From the NCBI RefSeq assembly GCF_015686695.1, contig NZ_JADPMR010000004.1:496001-560000 (forward strand): DNA of 64,000 bases. Direction: 5' to 3'. The stretch's first letter is position 1, and every line of letters begins with the position of its first letter. This DNA comes from Vibrio nitrifigilis. Its GTDB lineage: Bacteria > Pseudomonadota > Gammaproteobacteria > Enterobacterales > Vibrionaceae. The notes under the pieces are model-generated. The model searched no databases, was not told the DNA's origin, and worked only from the letters and a program-made list of their open reading frames with translations. Positions 35,596 through 44,995 of this stretch are shown here, piece after piece. Made by a program: the position numbers and the translations under genes.

Positions 35596-36345
35596 CTAAA
35601 TCATCTTCGCTTGAAATTTACCGGGTGTTTCACCAAAGCGTTGGCGAAACGCTTCTATATACGCACTGACATTGGTGTAGCCGCTTTGCGCTGCGACTTC
35701 GTTAATACTCAGCCCTTTTTCGATAAGAGCAAGCGAGGTAATAATTTTTGATTGTTGACGCCATTGGCTGAACGTTAAGCCGGTTTGCTTAATGAAAATA
35801 CGGCTGAGCGTACGTACGCTCACCCCCCAATGACTTGCCAGTTGCTCTTGGGATAAATGGCTAGATGGCGACTTTAGCAATTCATCTGCAATATTTCTTG
35901 CGCGGCGATCGATGGGAAGGGGGAGCCCTAACGGGAGCTCTTGTAATCTAGCAACTTCGAACGCTAACAGAGCGACTAGGTGCGATATGTAGCTGTCTGG
36001 ATAGCTTGAATTACCGCATTCGATTGCGCGTTGCAACAGGGTATCAAGAAAACCATTCATGCAATACACGCCCGGCTCTGCTGGGAAACCTTGAGCTGAG
36101 GAATAATCAAGGTTTAGCACGTGCACTTGGACTGCAGTGAAAATTTTCACTTTATGATTGCAATCCTTGGGTGTCCACCCAACTGAACCGGGAGTCACAG
36201 ACCACTGGGCTTTTCCCGTTTCTACATTGATAATGCCGTTTTCTAACCAATATAATTGCCCCCATTGGTGTTCATGCCAAGGGGTTTCGTAGGTTTCTGT
36301 CAGTTTAAATGACTCGATATCGATAATGATGGCCGAATATCCGTA
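35596..36345 (-). CDS. AraC-family regulator, 5' end anomalous
   Basis: The C-terminal ~100 residues carry two helix-turn-helix units (LASHWGVSVRTLSRIFIKQT and INEVAAQSGYTNVSAYIEAF). The first ordinary start is GTG at 36198 (200 residues), but the same frame continues upstream to a TAA at 36346-36348 and encodes cupin-like ETPWHEHQWGQLYWLENG, which belongs to the family's sensor domain. No ATG, GTG or TTG exists in those 49 codons. Either a rare start (ATT) is used or the 5' end is damaged; a TTG-led frame near 36360 is in another phase. It is divergent from the TonB receptor gene, so it probably controls siderophore uptake. Confidence 0.75.
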   Translation of the reverse strand, partial: YGYSAIIIDIESFKLTETYETPWHEHQWGQLYWLENGIINVETGKAQWSVTPGSVGWTPKDCNHKVKIFTAVQVHVLNLDYSSAQGFPAEPGVYCMNGFLDTLLQRAIECGNSSYPDSYISHLVALLAFEVARLQELPLGLPLPIDRRARNIADELLKSPSSHLSQEQLASHWGVSVRTLSRIFIKQTGLTFSQWRQQSKIITSLALIEKGLSINEVAAQSGYTNVSAYIEAFRQRFGETPGKFQAKMI

Positions 36346-36648
36346 TTAAATGTCAATATACCGATAATAGTATCATGAACTAATCATGTACATTGCACTT
36401 GTTTAGAAATGAAAATGAGAACGATATGCATCTACATGTTTTTGCGGTGGTGTTGAATAACCAATATCAATGTTCAATGAACCCATTTTATCTATCTTCT
36501 AGTTCGTTACATCATTTCTGAACCATGAGTTTAACGTGATTGTAAGCCGTGTTGCTACTTATAACACGGCTGGTAACAATCCAAGCTCTACTTGCTCTTC
36601 CTGTCGATATTAAAAATAAAGAATTAGCAAAATTATAGGACAATCAGA
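36346..36648. promoter_or_regulatory. Divergent control region of AraC and receptor genes, Fur-like motifs
   Basis: About 300 bp. GATAATAGTATCATGAAC (36363-36380) and GAAATGAAAATGAGAACGAT (36405-36424) partly match the 19-bp Fur consensus of repeated NAT(A/T)AT units. Neither is perfect. Iron control would suit a TonB receptor gene. Confidence 0.35.
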
Positions 36649-38763
36649 ATGAAAATCTTGTCAATTAGACGCCTTACCCTTGGTGTTATGATTGCTTCAC
36701 CGGTACTTTCTGTATGGGCTCAAGATACAGGCATACAAACAAAAAATACATCTACAGAGACGATTACCGTGGTGGGCAGTGATACTCAATCTGCACCGGT
36801 TTCAGGCGGAACGGGCATGGCTTTGTCACCGGAAGAAACGCCACAATCTGTCAGCGTGGTTGATACTTATACCATGCAAGATTGGAACATGGATTCGATT
36901 AATGATGTGTTGGACAGCGTGATTGGTATTTCGGCTAAGCATGATGATGATGTTCGTACTGAATACCAATCTCGCGGTTTTGATATTAATAACATTCAGA
37001 TTGATGGCACGCCTTATACATGGGGAGATGTGGGCAATAGTTCGGGTGAAGCGTTGGCGGATATGTCCATTTATGATCGAGTCGAGGTCGTTCGTGGCGC
37101 AACGGGATTAACCACTGGAGTCGGTGATCCATCTGCTTCCATTAACTTGGTGCGTAAACATGCCGATAGTGACACGTTAAAAGGTAACGTGGAAGCAAGC
37201 TTAGGCAGTTGGGATCATCATGCCGTGACGGCTGATGTGCAAAACTCATTAAATGAAGATGGTTCGCTGCGTGGACGTATTGTTACTAAATACAGTGAGA
37301 AAAATTCTTACGTTGATCTTTACAGCTCAAAACGCAAAGTACTTTATGGGGTAATAGAAAAGGACATTAACAGCGACACGTTATTACGCATCGGCGGCAA
37401 TTACCAGAGCGATGATATCGACGGGGCGTCATGGGGTGGGTTGCCGGGTGCCTATTCAAATGGTACTGAGACTCACTTTGCTCGTTCAAAAACCACCGCC
37501 GCAGATTGGAGCTATTGGAATACAGAAAACAAGGGCGCTTTTGTCGATTTTGAACATACGTTAAGTAATGGTTGGCAATGGAAGACCAATTACAGTTATG
37601 CCAAATATAACAAAAAGGATGAGCTCCTTTATTTGAGTACATTAGATGCAAGCGATGATTCCATTTCAGCCTATCCTGAAAAAGATCATAGTAACAGTGA
37701 GCAGAACAGCATCAGTACTCAGCTGACTGGTCAATATCTTGTATTAGGACGTGCGCATGATTTTACGGTTGGTTTAACCTATACCCGCCAAAAAGTCAGA
37801 TCCTATGAGATATACGCGGATAATTACTCGGATACGGTAAACAATTTTTCGAGTTGGAATAATCATTATAGTGAGCCAACATGGTCGTCTAGTGCTTATC
37901 TAGCAGAAGAATTAAAAACCGAACAACAGGGGATATTTGCTTCAACACGTTTAAACATTCGCGATGACTTCAAGTTTATTCTCGGTGGACGTGTTGCGAA
38001 CTGGAAACGAGAAGGTCAAAGTTACGAGGTTGATGCAACGCACTCTGATAATGGGATTTTTATGCCTTATGCCGGTGCGCTCTATGATTGGAATGAAAAC
38101 ACGCGTCTCTATGCAAGTTATGCAACCATTTATGAGCCGCAAGATGCGCAAAAAAGCAATGGTGAATTCTTAGATCCTGTTGAAGGGGATACTTATGAAG
38201 TAGGGATGAAGAACCATTATTTCGACGATAGATTACAACTATCACTTGCGCTATTCCGTACTGAGGAAGATAACCTTGCGCAGGACGATCCAACGGGTGC
38301 CACGATTGTGAATTCTCAAAATACCGCACAAGTTGCCGCTGATGGGGTAACGAGTAAAGGTTTTGAAGTACAACTGGCGGGACAACCACTAGAAGGTCTT
38401 AACGTGAATTTAGGCTATACGCAGTTTAAAGCAGAAGACAAAGATGGCGAAGCAGTCAATACGGATTTTGCTCGCAAGCAGTTGAAACTGATGAGTAGCT
38501 ACCAGTTTATGCAGTGGTTACCTCAATTGACGATGGGCGTATCACTACGTTGGCAAGATAAAACGTATGCCGGTGATGTGAGCCAATCCGCTTACAGCCT
38601 GGTGGATATGATGGCGAAGTATCAAGTGAGTGATAATGTGGTGGTAAATCTTACCGTCAATAACCTGTTTGATAAAAAATACTATAACTATCTGGATTCA
38701 GATAACGAAGTTCATTATGGCGAGCCACTGAGTGGCACTCTGTCTATGAACTATATGTTTTAA
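36649..38763 (+). CDS. TonB-dependent siderophore receptor (FhuE/FpvA-like)
   Basis: 704 residues. Signal peptide ~1-24 (VWA). TonB-box-like ETITVVGS near residue 37-44, plug domain ~55-170 (ETPQSVSVVD, SINDVLDSVIGI, YDRVEVVRGATGLTTGVGDPS), then a 22-strand barrel ending GTLSMNYMF with the C-terminal Phe. The plug wording GATGLTTGVGDPSA and NLVRKHAD matches hydroxamate/mixed-siderophore receptors such as FhuE and FpvA more than catechol receptors like FepA. It probably imports a foreign ferri-siderophore. Preceded by the AraC gene on the other strand, a common local activator arrangement. Confidence 0.9.
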   Translation: MKILSIRRLTLGVMIASPVLSVWAQDTGIQTKNTSTETITVVGSDTQSAPVSGGTGMALSPEETPQSVSVVDTYTMQDWNMDSINDVLDSVIGISAKHDDDVRTEYQSRGFDINNIQIDGTPYTWGDVGNSSGEALADMSIYDRVEVVRGATGLTTGVGDPSASINLVRKHADSDTLKGNVEASLGSWDHHAVTADVQNSLNEDGSLRGRIVTKYSEKNSYVDLYSSKRKVLYGVIEKDINSDTLLRIGGNYQSDDIDGASWGGLPGAYSNGTETHFARSKTTAADWSYWNTENKGAFVDFEHTLSNGWQWKTNYSYAKYNKKDELLYLSTLDASDDSISAYPEKDHSNSEQNSISTQLTGQYLVLGRAHDFTVGLTYTRQKVRSYEIYADNYSDTVNNFSSWNNHYSEPTWSSSAYLAEELKTEQQGIFASTRLNIRDDFKFILGGRVANWKREGQSYEVDATHSDNGIFMPYAGALYDWNENTRLYASYATIYEPQDAQKSNGEFLDPVEGDTYEVGMKNHYFDDRLQLSLALFRTEEDNLAQDDPTGATIVNSQNTAQVAADGVTSKGFEVQLAGQPLEGLNVNLGYTQFKAEDKDGEAVNTDFARKQLKLMSSYQFMQWLPQLTMGVSLRWQDKTYAGDVSQSAYSLVDMMAKYQVSDNVVVNLTVNNLFDKKYYNYLDSDNEVHYGEPLSGTLSMNYMF

Positions 38764-38810
38764 GTAACGGTTTCTCTATTCTGCTGGATAGTAGCATTGT
38801 TCGATAAATA

Positions 38811-38837
38811 AAACGCCGCGAGTTAATCGCGGCGTTT
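38811..38837. terminator. Bidirectional terminator after the receptor
   Basis: AAACGCCGCGA-GTTAA-TCGCGGCGTTT: perfect 11-bp stem, between convergent genes at 38763 and 38844. Confidence 0.9.
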
Positions 38838-38843
38838 AGTTCT

Positions 38844-39233
38844 TTATTCAACAGCTTGAGATTGATATTTTTTTAACAGTTTGTTTAATGTTTTTGGGTC
38901 GTTTTCTTTTAGCTTATCTAAAATGCTTTCAGCATGTTGTTCGAGCCCGTCGTGTTTTATCTCTTTGATTTTATTTATATTCTCTTGTAGTTGCTTAAAT
39001 TTCTGCACCTCGGTCGAATCTGGTAATTGTATTTGAGCGATGATCTCAGAAAGTACATCACTAATTATGCCTATTTGGCGTCCGTATGAAGCACCGCTAT
39101 TGAAGATGGCTTTTTCAATATCACCGTTACCATTTTCTTTTTTTATGGAGTTGAAAAAATATTCCGGTGAAAGATCTTGGTTCACACTGCCGCTTAATGG
39201 GAAGTTAAAGTTAGACGCAAACCATGGGTTCAT
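38844..39233 (-). CDS. Hypothetical helical protein (129 aa)
   Basis: 129 residues; AAGGAG lies six bases before the ATG at 39233, so translation is likely. N-terminal ~30 residues are aromatic and loop-like (NPWFASNFNFPL), the rest mainly alpha-helical and Lys/Glu-rich (FKQLQENINKIKEIK, LNKLLKKYQSQAVE), with possible coiled coil. No signal peptide, membrane helix or metal site. I do not recognise the family. It stands alone between terminators. Confidence 0.7.
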   Translation of the reverse strand: MNPWFASNFNFPLSGSVNQDLSPEYFFNSIKKENGNGDIEKAIFNSGASYGRQIGIISDVLSEIIAQIQLPDSTEVQKFKQLQENINKIKEIKHDGLEQHAESILDKLKENDPKTLNKLLKKYQSQAVE

Positions 39234-39457
39234 AGATTACTCCTTGTTTAATATGAGTGAGTATCACATCAAAAAGTCGTATATAGGGTGAATTGATTTT
39301 CTCGATGAAAAGCAACGGACCTTAATTACTAAGATGGATTGGTTATGACTTCTATTCGGCTAAATCATAGCCTGAAAAATAAAGAACAGTGTGAGATGAG
39401 AGACACTTTGCACTGTTAACTAATAAACCCAGGTGGGGGATGAGTCTGCTGAATGTT

Positions 39458-39805
39458 TTACTTTTTAAACACGGACAAATCCAACACCTTACTTTCGCCT
39501 AACCAGAATAGGTGCTCAGTATGATCTTTCAACTCGCTATCTGTTAGGCCATGCACTAATACGGTAAGTCCATCTCGTTTACTTTCAAGCCACGGCATAA
39601 GCGAGTCATAAATGGAGTGATTAAAGGCGAGTTGACAGCTCCAATGTGGGTGAGGTCCCACCTTCTTTTGATGCACTCGGCCTACTTTTAGATCGAACTC
39701 TTTTCCGGCTGCTGTACATAACTCAGTCGCTTGAGCTAGTGTGGTCGCATCGAAGTAAATATGGGCGTGATAATGAGCGTAGTTATTAGCTGGGAAAGTC
39801 GGCAT
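39458..39805 (-). CDS. DOPA 4,5-dioxygenase-family protein
   Basis: 115 residues with PF08883-type features: YHAHIYFD near the N terminus, then VGRVHQKKVGPHPHWSCQL, and LTVLVHGLTDSELKDHTEH. The repeated histidines suit a small cupin-like metal enzyme; plant and fungal relatives open the DOPA ring, but bacterial members are mostly uncharacterised. Length is standard. Single gene; its start faces the small plus-strand ORF at 39839. Confidence 0.82.
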   Translation of the reverse strand: MPTFPANNYAHYHAHIYFDATTLAQATELCTAAGKEFDLKVGRVHQKKVGPHPHWSCQLAFNHSIYDSLMPWLESKRDGLTVLVHGLTDSELKDHTEHLFWLGESKVLDLSVFKK

Positions 39806-39838
39806 GGTCTTGCTTATTTAAAAATGATGGAGTGGATT

Positions 39839-39925
39839 ATGGCACAAACATCAGAAAAAAGTGAAACACACCAATGCGTTTCGACTTTTTCTTCAGATAC
39901 ATTCCGTAGCGTTATCGATAAATAG
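39839..39925 (+). CDS. Possible 28-residue small protein
   Basis: ATG 39839 with GGAG six bases upstream opens 28 codons (starts MAQTSEKSETHQCVST) ending TAG. It is the only plus-strand candidate before the orphan terminator at 39991, in a gap between two minus-strand genes. Hydrophilic, no signal peptide. It could instead be part of a small regulatory RNA. Confidence 0.4.
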   Translation: MAQTSEKSETHQCVSTFSSDTFRSVIDK

Positions 39926-39990
39926 AAGAAATTTTATTTATTTTTTAGCAAGATAGAAGTCCATTTTATTCTGTATTTCCGATCTATAGG

Positions 39991-40021
39991 GCCTTAACAG
40001 CATTTGTTAAGGCTTTTTTTT
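39991..40021 (+). terminator. Orphan plus-strand terminator
   Basis: GCCTTAACA-GCATT-TGTTAAGGC followed by at least seven T on the plus strand. Both flanking annotated genes run on the minus strand, so it points to a short plus-strand transcript ending here. Confidence 0.88.
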
Positions 40022-40042
40022 ATCAGTGAACCGCGATGTTAG

Positions 40043-42007
40043 CTACGCTACTTTAAATTGCCCTAATAATTGCTCCATTTTATTTCCTAATGTATTAAGC
40101 CGAGTTGCGGAATCTGCGGTTGCCACTGAGTCTTCTAGCGTTCTGGTAGAAATATCAGACATGGTAATCACGCTTTGACTGACGTCATTTGATGCAATGG
40201 CTTGCTGGTTTGCTGCCTCAGATATTTGGCTAAACGCACTGTGGACGTGAGCCATGTAATCATCGATAGAGCGTAGCGCTTCACTAGCCGATGCGACTCG
40301 ATCAGCGGTTTCATCTGAACTATTACGGCTTTCAACCATGGCGCGGTTAGCAAGCTCTGAGCGTTTTTGGAGTGTATCAATAATCTCTTTAATTTCTTCG
40401 GTTGAATCTTGAGTGCGTGAGGCGAGTGAGCGGACTTCATCGGCGACGACGGCGAAACCTCGGCCTTGTTCTCCAGCTCGCGCTGCTTCAATCGCAGCAT
40501 TTAGAGCTAGTAAATTAGTTTGTTCCGCAATGCCTACAATCACATTCAACACTGAACCAATTTTGTCACTGTCTTCTTTGAGCGTTTCGACAGTATGACT
40601 CGCTTCATTGATTTTTTGGGCAAGCACATGCATAGATTCACTCGCATTTAGTACGACCGAGTTTCCTTGATCGGAAGCATTTACGGTGGATTGCACCAAA
40701 TTTTCTGCTTCATTAGAGTTACTGCTAATCTCTTGTGCACTTACCGACATTTGTGTCATCGCTGATGCGGCCATTTCTGCTTGAGCTTGTTGTTCGGTGG
40801 CTTCTTTCTGGGTGATGATAGCGCGTTCAGACAGCTCTTTAGAGGCGGTTAGTGTCTCGTGAGACACAGAAATCAGCGTCTCAATGGTTTTCTTCATTTT
40901 ATCGGCAAAGAGATTGTAGTTAGTGGCTAACATGCCTAATTCATCATGCCCTAAGACGGGAATACGCAGTGTTAGATCTCCGTCTCCTTTCGCGATGTCT
41001 TCTAATGCTTGGTTGGTTGCTTTAACTCTTGAGACATTTTTTCGGGAAATAATAATAGAAGCGATACCTCCGAGTAAGATGGCAATCACCGAGACGGTTA
41101 ATAGCAGCTCGATGGACACTTGAGTGTCCGATTCTGCTTTGTCGGCAGCGTTTTTCATCTCTGCAGATATAACATCACGCAGGCTGCTAATATCATTAGC
41201 AATTTGTGGCCCAATGGTATCAAGATGTTTTACCCCTTTATTACGCGCATATATATGGTCTGTGACCTGCTTAGCGACGGCGATATATTGGCTCAGTAAT
41301 GTTTGTGCTTCTTTGGCCCACGAAAGTTGATAGGGATTGGTTAATGTTTTAATGAGACCGGTGATTTGTTGTTGGGATTGTAAGAACTCACTGTTGAAGC
41401 GGTTGACTTCTGAGTCCTCGTTATCAACGAGAAATTTAAACACATAGAGTCGCCCGCGTAATAAAGAGCTACTCGCTAACCCCGCATAATAGGTCGCATC
41501 CAAATGCTGATCTTCTTTTGCGGCATGCATAATATTGGTTAGGAGTAATTCGATTTTAGGACCGATCACGTTGAGTGTTTTTGTGACCAGTCGGTTTCTT
41601 TCGTTCATATTCGTGACGACTTCGTTAGTAAATGTATCACGATATTCTGTTTGGTTTTTTACCAGTTGGGCGATCAACGTTTGTGCTTGAGGGGCGAGAA
41701 TTTCTTTTTTAGCTGTCGGCATTAATTGATTAATTAGGCTGTCAGCACCTTGATTGAAGGTTTCAACGTATTGTTTTTGTCCTGTTTGGATATAGTTTTT
41801 CATCGCCAAACGTAATCGAAACAACTTATCTGTCATATTTGCTGCAAGTTGAGTGTCTGGAGCAAGCTCGAATGAAATACGAGACATATCTTCGGATAAG
41901 CCTTTTAGCAACTGGCTGCTGGTTAAGGTAATGCCAATCAAAATAAGGATTAATAAAGCTGGGGCAAAGAGTGCCTTTTTGCCCATAGAAATATTGTTGA
42001 AGTTCAT
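40043..42007 (-). CDS. Methyl-accepting chemotaxis protein
   Basis: 654 residues from the ATG at 42007 (GAGGG upstream); a longer frame to 42121 adds 38 residues without merit. Transmembrane helices ~10-32 and ~296-320 flank a helical periplasmic sensor of ~260 residues, then HAMP and the signalling tip AEQTNLLALNAAIEAARAGE with FAVVADEVRSLASRT (~487-531). The sensor differs from the receptor at 8467, so it has a different ligand. No pentapeptide tail. Single gene. Confidence 0.94.
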   Translation of the reverse strand: MNFNNISMGKKALFAPALLILILIGITLTSSQLLKGLSEDMSRISFELAPDTQLAANMTDKLFRLRLAMKNYIQTGQKQYVETFNQGADSLINQLMPTAKKEILAPQAQTLIAQLVKNQTEYRDTFTNEVVTNMNERNRLVTKTLNVIGPKIELLLTNIMHAAKEDQHLDATYYAGLASSSLLRGRLYVFKFLVDNEDSEVNRFNSEFLQSQQQITGLIKTLTNPYQLSWAKEAQTLLSQYIAVAKQVTDHIYARNKGVKHLDTIGPQIANDISSLRDVISAEMKNAADKAESDTQVSIELLLTVSVIAILLGGIASIIISRKNVSRVKATNQALEDIAKGDGDLTLRIPVLGHDELGMLATNYNLFADKMKKTIETLISVSHETLTASKELSERAIITQKEATEQQAQAEMAASAMTQMSVSAQEISSNSNEAENLVQSTVNASDQGNSVVLNASESMHVLAQKINEASHTVETLKEDSDKIGSVLNVIVGIAEQTNLLALNAAIEAARAGEQGRGFAVVADEVRSLASRTQDSTEEIKEIIDTLQKRSELANRAMVESRNSSDETADRVASASEALRSIDDYMAHVHSAFSQISEAANQQAIASNDVSQSVITMSDISTRTLEDSVATADSATRLNTLGNKMEQLLGQFKVA

Positions 42008-42318
42008 TGGAGCCCTCAAGAATTTCTTTGTTGCTATAAAATGAGCGGTGTTACCGTTCGTATGAGGATAAATATAGGAGTGAGAAGAACCGGTTGCATA
42101 ACAAATTGATACATTTTGCAAAACTTTTTAACAACAGCATCATTTTTTGTTAATTCTAATCGATAGAATTATTAATAATGTTGCTGTGTATGCCTTCGCT
42201 CCTATGCGGAGTAACTGACTATGTATATAGAATAAACCTATCTTCAAATCAGTGTGTCGCATCAGAGCGAAAACATTCGCGGTAAAAGAGAATCTTGAGG
42301 TTGATTGAATATCGTTAT
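42008..42318. other. 311-bp intergenic stretch
   Basis: Holds the chemoreceptor promoter and the 3' end of the TetR message. An AT hairpin TAATTCT-AATCGAT-AGAATTA (42151-42171) is visible. No gene seen. Confidence 0.4.
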
Positions 42319-42975
42319 TCAGGCATGAGTTTTTTGGTAGTGTTCAGCCGTCGCGTCTAGCCCAGCTATTGCGAAACGATAAAAGTGATTGATAATCTCA
42401 GTTTGCGGTAGCTGAGAGGCTTCGTGTAGAGGGCCTGGGATGGATGTTCCTCCTAAAATCATCACAATACATGGTGCCATAATATTGATTAAGCACACTG
42501 AAACTTCTGGCGAGGCGACAGGAATGTTGGTGATTTTGCTGATTAACTGCTTAATCAACATAATCTTGGGTTCTAATTCTTCAGAAAATAAAATCGATAA
42601 ATTTGATGTCGGGGCGAGGATCTCTCGTGCCAACGTTTGCGCCTGCCAGCCTTTACCATGCCCAGCTGAATCACAAAGCAGTGCAATGAAACTTTTTAGT
42701 TGTGTTTTAGGCTCTGTATGCCGCTGCAAAATATCATGTAATTTGTCGATATCAATAATGCTGCTGTGCGCTTCGGCAAGCACTTTTTGGTAAAGACCAT
42801 TACGACTACCAAAGTGATAGTTAATAGATGCTAGATCGACACCGGCTTCTGTCGCAATAGATTTGCTGGTGGTTTCTGCGAAGCCATTTTCGGCAAAAAG
42901 CCGCCCAGCCGCTTCTAATATGCGTTGGCGTGTGATCTCGCCATCGACACGCGTCGATGTTTTGCGTTTGGTCAT
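42319..42975 (-). CDS. TetR-family repressor (CecR/YbiH-like)
   Basis: 218 residues. N-terminal TetR helix-turn-helix: TRQRILEAAGRLFAENGFAE, TTSKSIATEAGVDLASINYHF. The C-terminal part resembles the DUF1956 domain of CecR (YbiH), which in E. coli controls a ybhGFSR membrane-fusion/ABC exporter operon. Here it is divergent from just such an operon at 43117, with a clean 31-bp palindrome in between. Autorepression and control of the exporter are therefore likely. Inducer unknown. Confidence 0.88.
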   Translation of the reverse strand: MTKRKTSTRVDGEITRQRILEAAGRLFAENGFAETTSKSIATEAGVDLASINYHFGSRNGLYQKVLAEAHSSIIDIDKLHDILQRHTEPKTQLKSFIALLCDSAGHGKGWQAQTLAREILAPTSNLSILFSEELEPKIMLIKQLISKITNIPVASPEVSVCLINIMAPCIVMILGGTSIPGPLHEASQLPQTEIINHFYRFAIAGLDATAEHYQKTHA

Positions 42976-43017
42976 AATACTGTCACTTAGATTGCTTGAT
43001 TTTTGTTATAAGATAAA

Positions 43018-43048
43018 TTAGTTTAAATTTAAATTCAATTTAAACTAA
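43018..43048. promoter_or_regulatory. TetR operator, perfect 12-bp inverted repeat
   Basis: TTAGTTTAAATT-(7 bases)-AATTTAAACTAA, lying 43 bp before the TetR ATG and 69 bp before the exporter start. Perfect dyad in a divergent promoter; the expected site for the TetR protein at 42319-42975. Confidence 0.8.
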
Positions 43049-43116
43049 ACAAAATTAAGGTCATCTCATCTGGTTGTTCTCTACTAAAACCGGACTTGAC
43101 CGACGAGAATCAGACT

Positions 43117-44073
43117 ATGCGTAATGGTTTTATTTGTGCCTTATTGACGTTGATATTGGCGGGCTGCTCACCTCAAGAGAAACCGCAAGCATTGGGAACA
43201 TTGGAGCGCGATCGTGTATCGCTGACTGCAACAGCAAGCGAGGTTATTCAATCCATTCCTGTTAAGGAAGGGCAGCCAATACATCAAGGTGATGTGCTGG
43301 TTCAGTTATCACCAATTAGCCAACAAGCCGTGGTTGAAAAAGCAAAAGCAGAACAACTGCAAGCTCAGGTAAGCTTAAATAAATTACTCAATGGTGAACG
43401 CATCGAAGATGTAGAGTCAGCCAAAGCGGATGTGGACAACGCCAAAGTCCATATGGAAAACGCAGAAAAGCATTATCAGCGTATTGCCGCGCTTGTGGCT
43501 CGGAAGTTGAGTTCTCAGTCGGAAAAAGATAATGCTCAAGCGGATCGAGATGAAGCCCGCGCTTCCTATACGGCAGCGGTACAAAATTTGAAGAAATTAT
43601 CTTCAGGTTATAGAACGGAAGATATTGAAGTCGCCAAAGCAAAATTATCGGCTGCAACGGCCGAATTGAAATTACAACAACATCGCTTGGAAGAGTTGAC
43701 AATAAAGGCCACACGCGATGGCGTGCTTGATTCATTGCCATACAATCAAGGCGAACGAGTCGCAACCAATGCAGTATTAGCGATTATCGAAGCAGGGGCA
43801 ACGCCATACGCACGCGTGTATATGCCAGAACCGTTTGTTGCGAGTTATCCTATTGGCAGCCAAGTAACGGTGCATATTGATGGCGCAGATAAGGCGGTGA
43901 CGGGCACGATTCATTGGATGTCGAAAGAGCCGGCGTTTACCAGTTATAAAAGTATGAGTGCGAGCGACCGTTCGCGTTTGGTCTATCTCACCAAAATAAG
44001 TTTGCCTGATTCTAGTGCATCTTTGCCAGCAGGTATTCCAGTTCAGGTAGATTTGGATAAAGCCCATGACTGA
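43117..44073 (+). CDS. HlyD/YbhG-like membrane-fusion lipoprotein
   Basis: 318 residues from ATG 43117; the TTG at 43096 would put residues ahead of the signal peptide. A lipoprotein signal ends LTLILAGC (lipobox L-A-G-C, Cys ~17). Then a lipoyl-like half (VIQSIPVKEGQPIHQGDVLVQL), a long alpha-hairpin with two helices (~65-175) and the returning lipoyl/beta-barrel parts (GVLDSLPYNQGERV, VARVYMPE). It should bridge the ABC exporter to the outer membrane. It overlaps the ATPase gene by 8 bp. Confidence 0.9.
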   Translation: MRNGFICALLTLILAGCSPQEKPQALGTLERDRVSLTATASEVIQSIPVKEGQPIHQGDVLVQLSPISQQAVVEKAKAEQLQAQVSLNKLLNGERIEDVESAKADVDNAKVHMENAEKHYQRIAALVARKLSSQSEKDNAQADRDEARASYTAAVQNLKKLSSGYRTEDIEVAKAKLSAATAELKLQQHRLEELTIKATRDGVLDSLPYNQGERVATNAVLAIIEAGATPYARVYMPEPFVASYPIGSQVTVHIDGADKAVTGTIHWMSKEPAFTSYKSMSASDRSRLVYLTKISLPDSSASLPAGIPVQVDLDKAHD

Positions 44074-44995
44074 GTTAGCCATAAAAGCAGAACATATTGT
44101 GAAGCGCTTTGGTGATTTTACCGCTATTGATGATATTTCGTTATCAGTACCCAAAGGCAGTATTTACGGATTTTTGGGACCCAATGGGTGTGGAAAATCG
44201 ACCACAATCAGAACACTCACTGGGCTGCTACATCCGACAGAAGGCAAGGTTGAGGTACTTGGCTATCAAGTGCCAAAAGATGCGGACAAATTGCGCTTAA
44301 AAATCGGTTACATGACGCAAAAATTTTCACTGTATAACGATCTAACCGTACAGGAAAACTTGCAGTTTATGGGCACCATTTTTGGTATGAACAAAAAGGC
44401 GTTAAAAGCGCGTTGTGAAGAACAAATGCACACGTATGGCTTGGATAATTTACGTAATCAGAAAGCCTTTGGTATGAGTGGCGGACAGAAACAGCGTTTG
44501 TCGCTAGCATGTGCCACGATGAATGACCCAGAGTTACTGTTTCTTGATGAGCCGACCTCAGCAGTGGACCCGGAAAACCGTCGTGATTTTTGGGAACGGT
44601 TATTTGATCTTTCTGAAGCGGGTACCACCATTTTGGTCACAACTCACTACATGGATGAAGCAGAACGTTGCCATCGTCTCGCCATCATGGAATCGGGCAA
44701 AATGCGCGCAGATGGTGAGCCGGAAAAGCTCATGGATCAAATGGGAGTTAATATTGTTGAAATTAAAGCCGATGATTTGCGCTTATTGAAACAAAAGCTC
44801 CTGCAGCATGGGTCTCATGTACGCTCGGCTGCCCAGTTAGGTGTGCGCCTTCGGGTGTTGGTATATCAACATGTTTCCGATCCTATTGGTTGGATAAAGT
44901 CTCAATTCCCATCTTTGCAAAATGCTGAGCTCACCATAGCAAGGCCAACCTTAGAAGACGTCTTTGTTTCAGTCACAGGGGAGGGACGGCAATGA
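44066..44995 (+). CDS. ABC exporter ATPase
   Basis: 309 residues; Walker A GPNGCGKST, signature MSGGQKQRLSLACA, Walker B LLFLDEPTSAVDP, H-loop TTHYMDEAERC. ABC-2-type exporters such as YbhF and YadG use this subfamily. YbhF of E. coli is a tandem double ATPase, whereas this is a single-domain protein, presumably a homodimer. C-terminal ~80 residues are the usual extra domain. Overlaps genes on both sides (8 bp and 4 bp), so tight coupling. Confidence 0.93.
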   Translation: MTELAIKAEHIVKRFGDFTAIDDISLSVPKGSIYGFLGPNGCGKSTTIRTLTGLLHPTEGKVEVLGYQVPKDADKLRLKIGYMTQKFSLYNDLTVQENLQFMGTIFGMNKKALKARCEEQMHTYGLDNLRNQKAFGMSGGQKQRLSLACATMNDPELLFLDEPTSAVDPENRRDFWERLFDLSEAGTTILVTTHYMDEAERCHRLAIMESGKMRADGEPEKLMDQMGVNIVEIKADDLRLLKQKLLQHGSHVRSAAQLGVRLRVLVYQHVSDPIGWIKSQFPSLQNAELTIARPTLEDVFVSVTGEGRQ

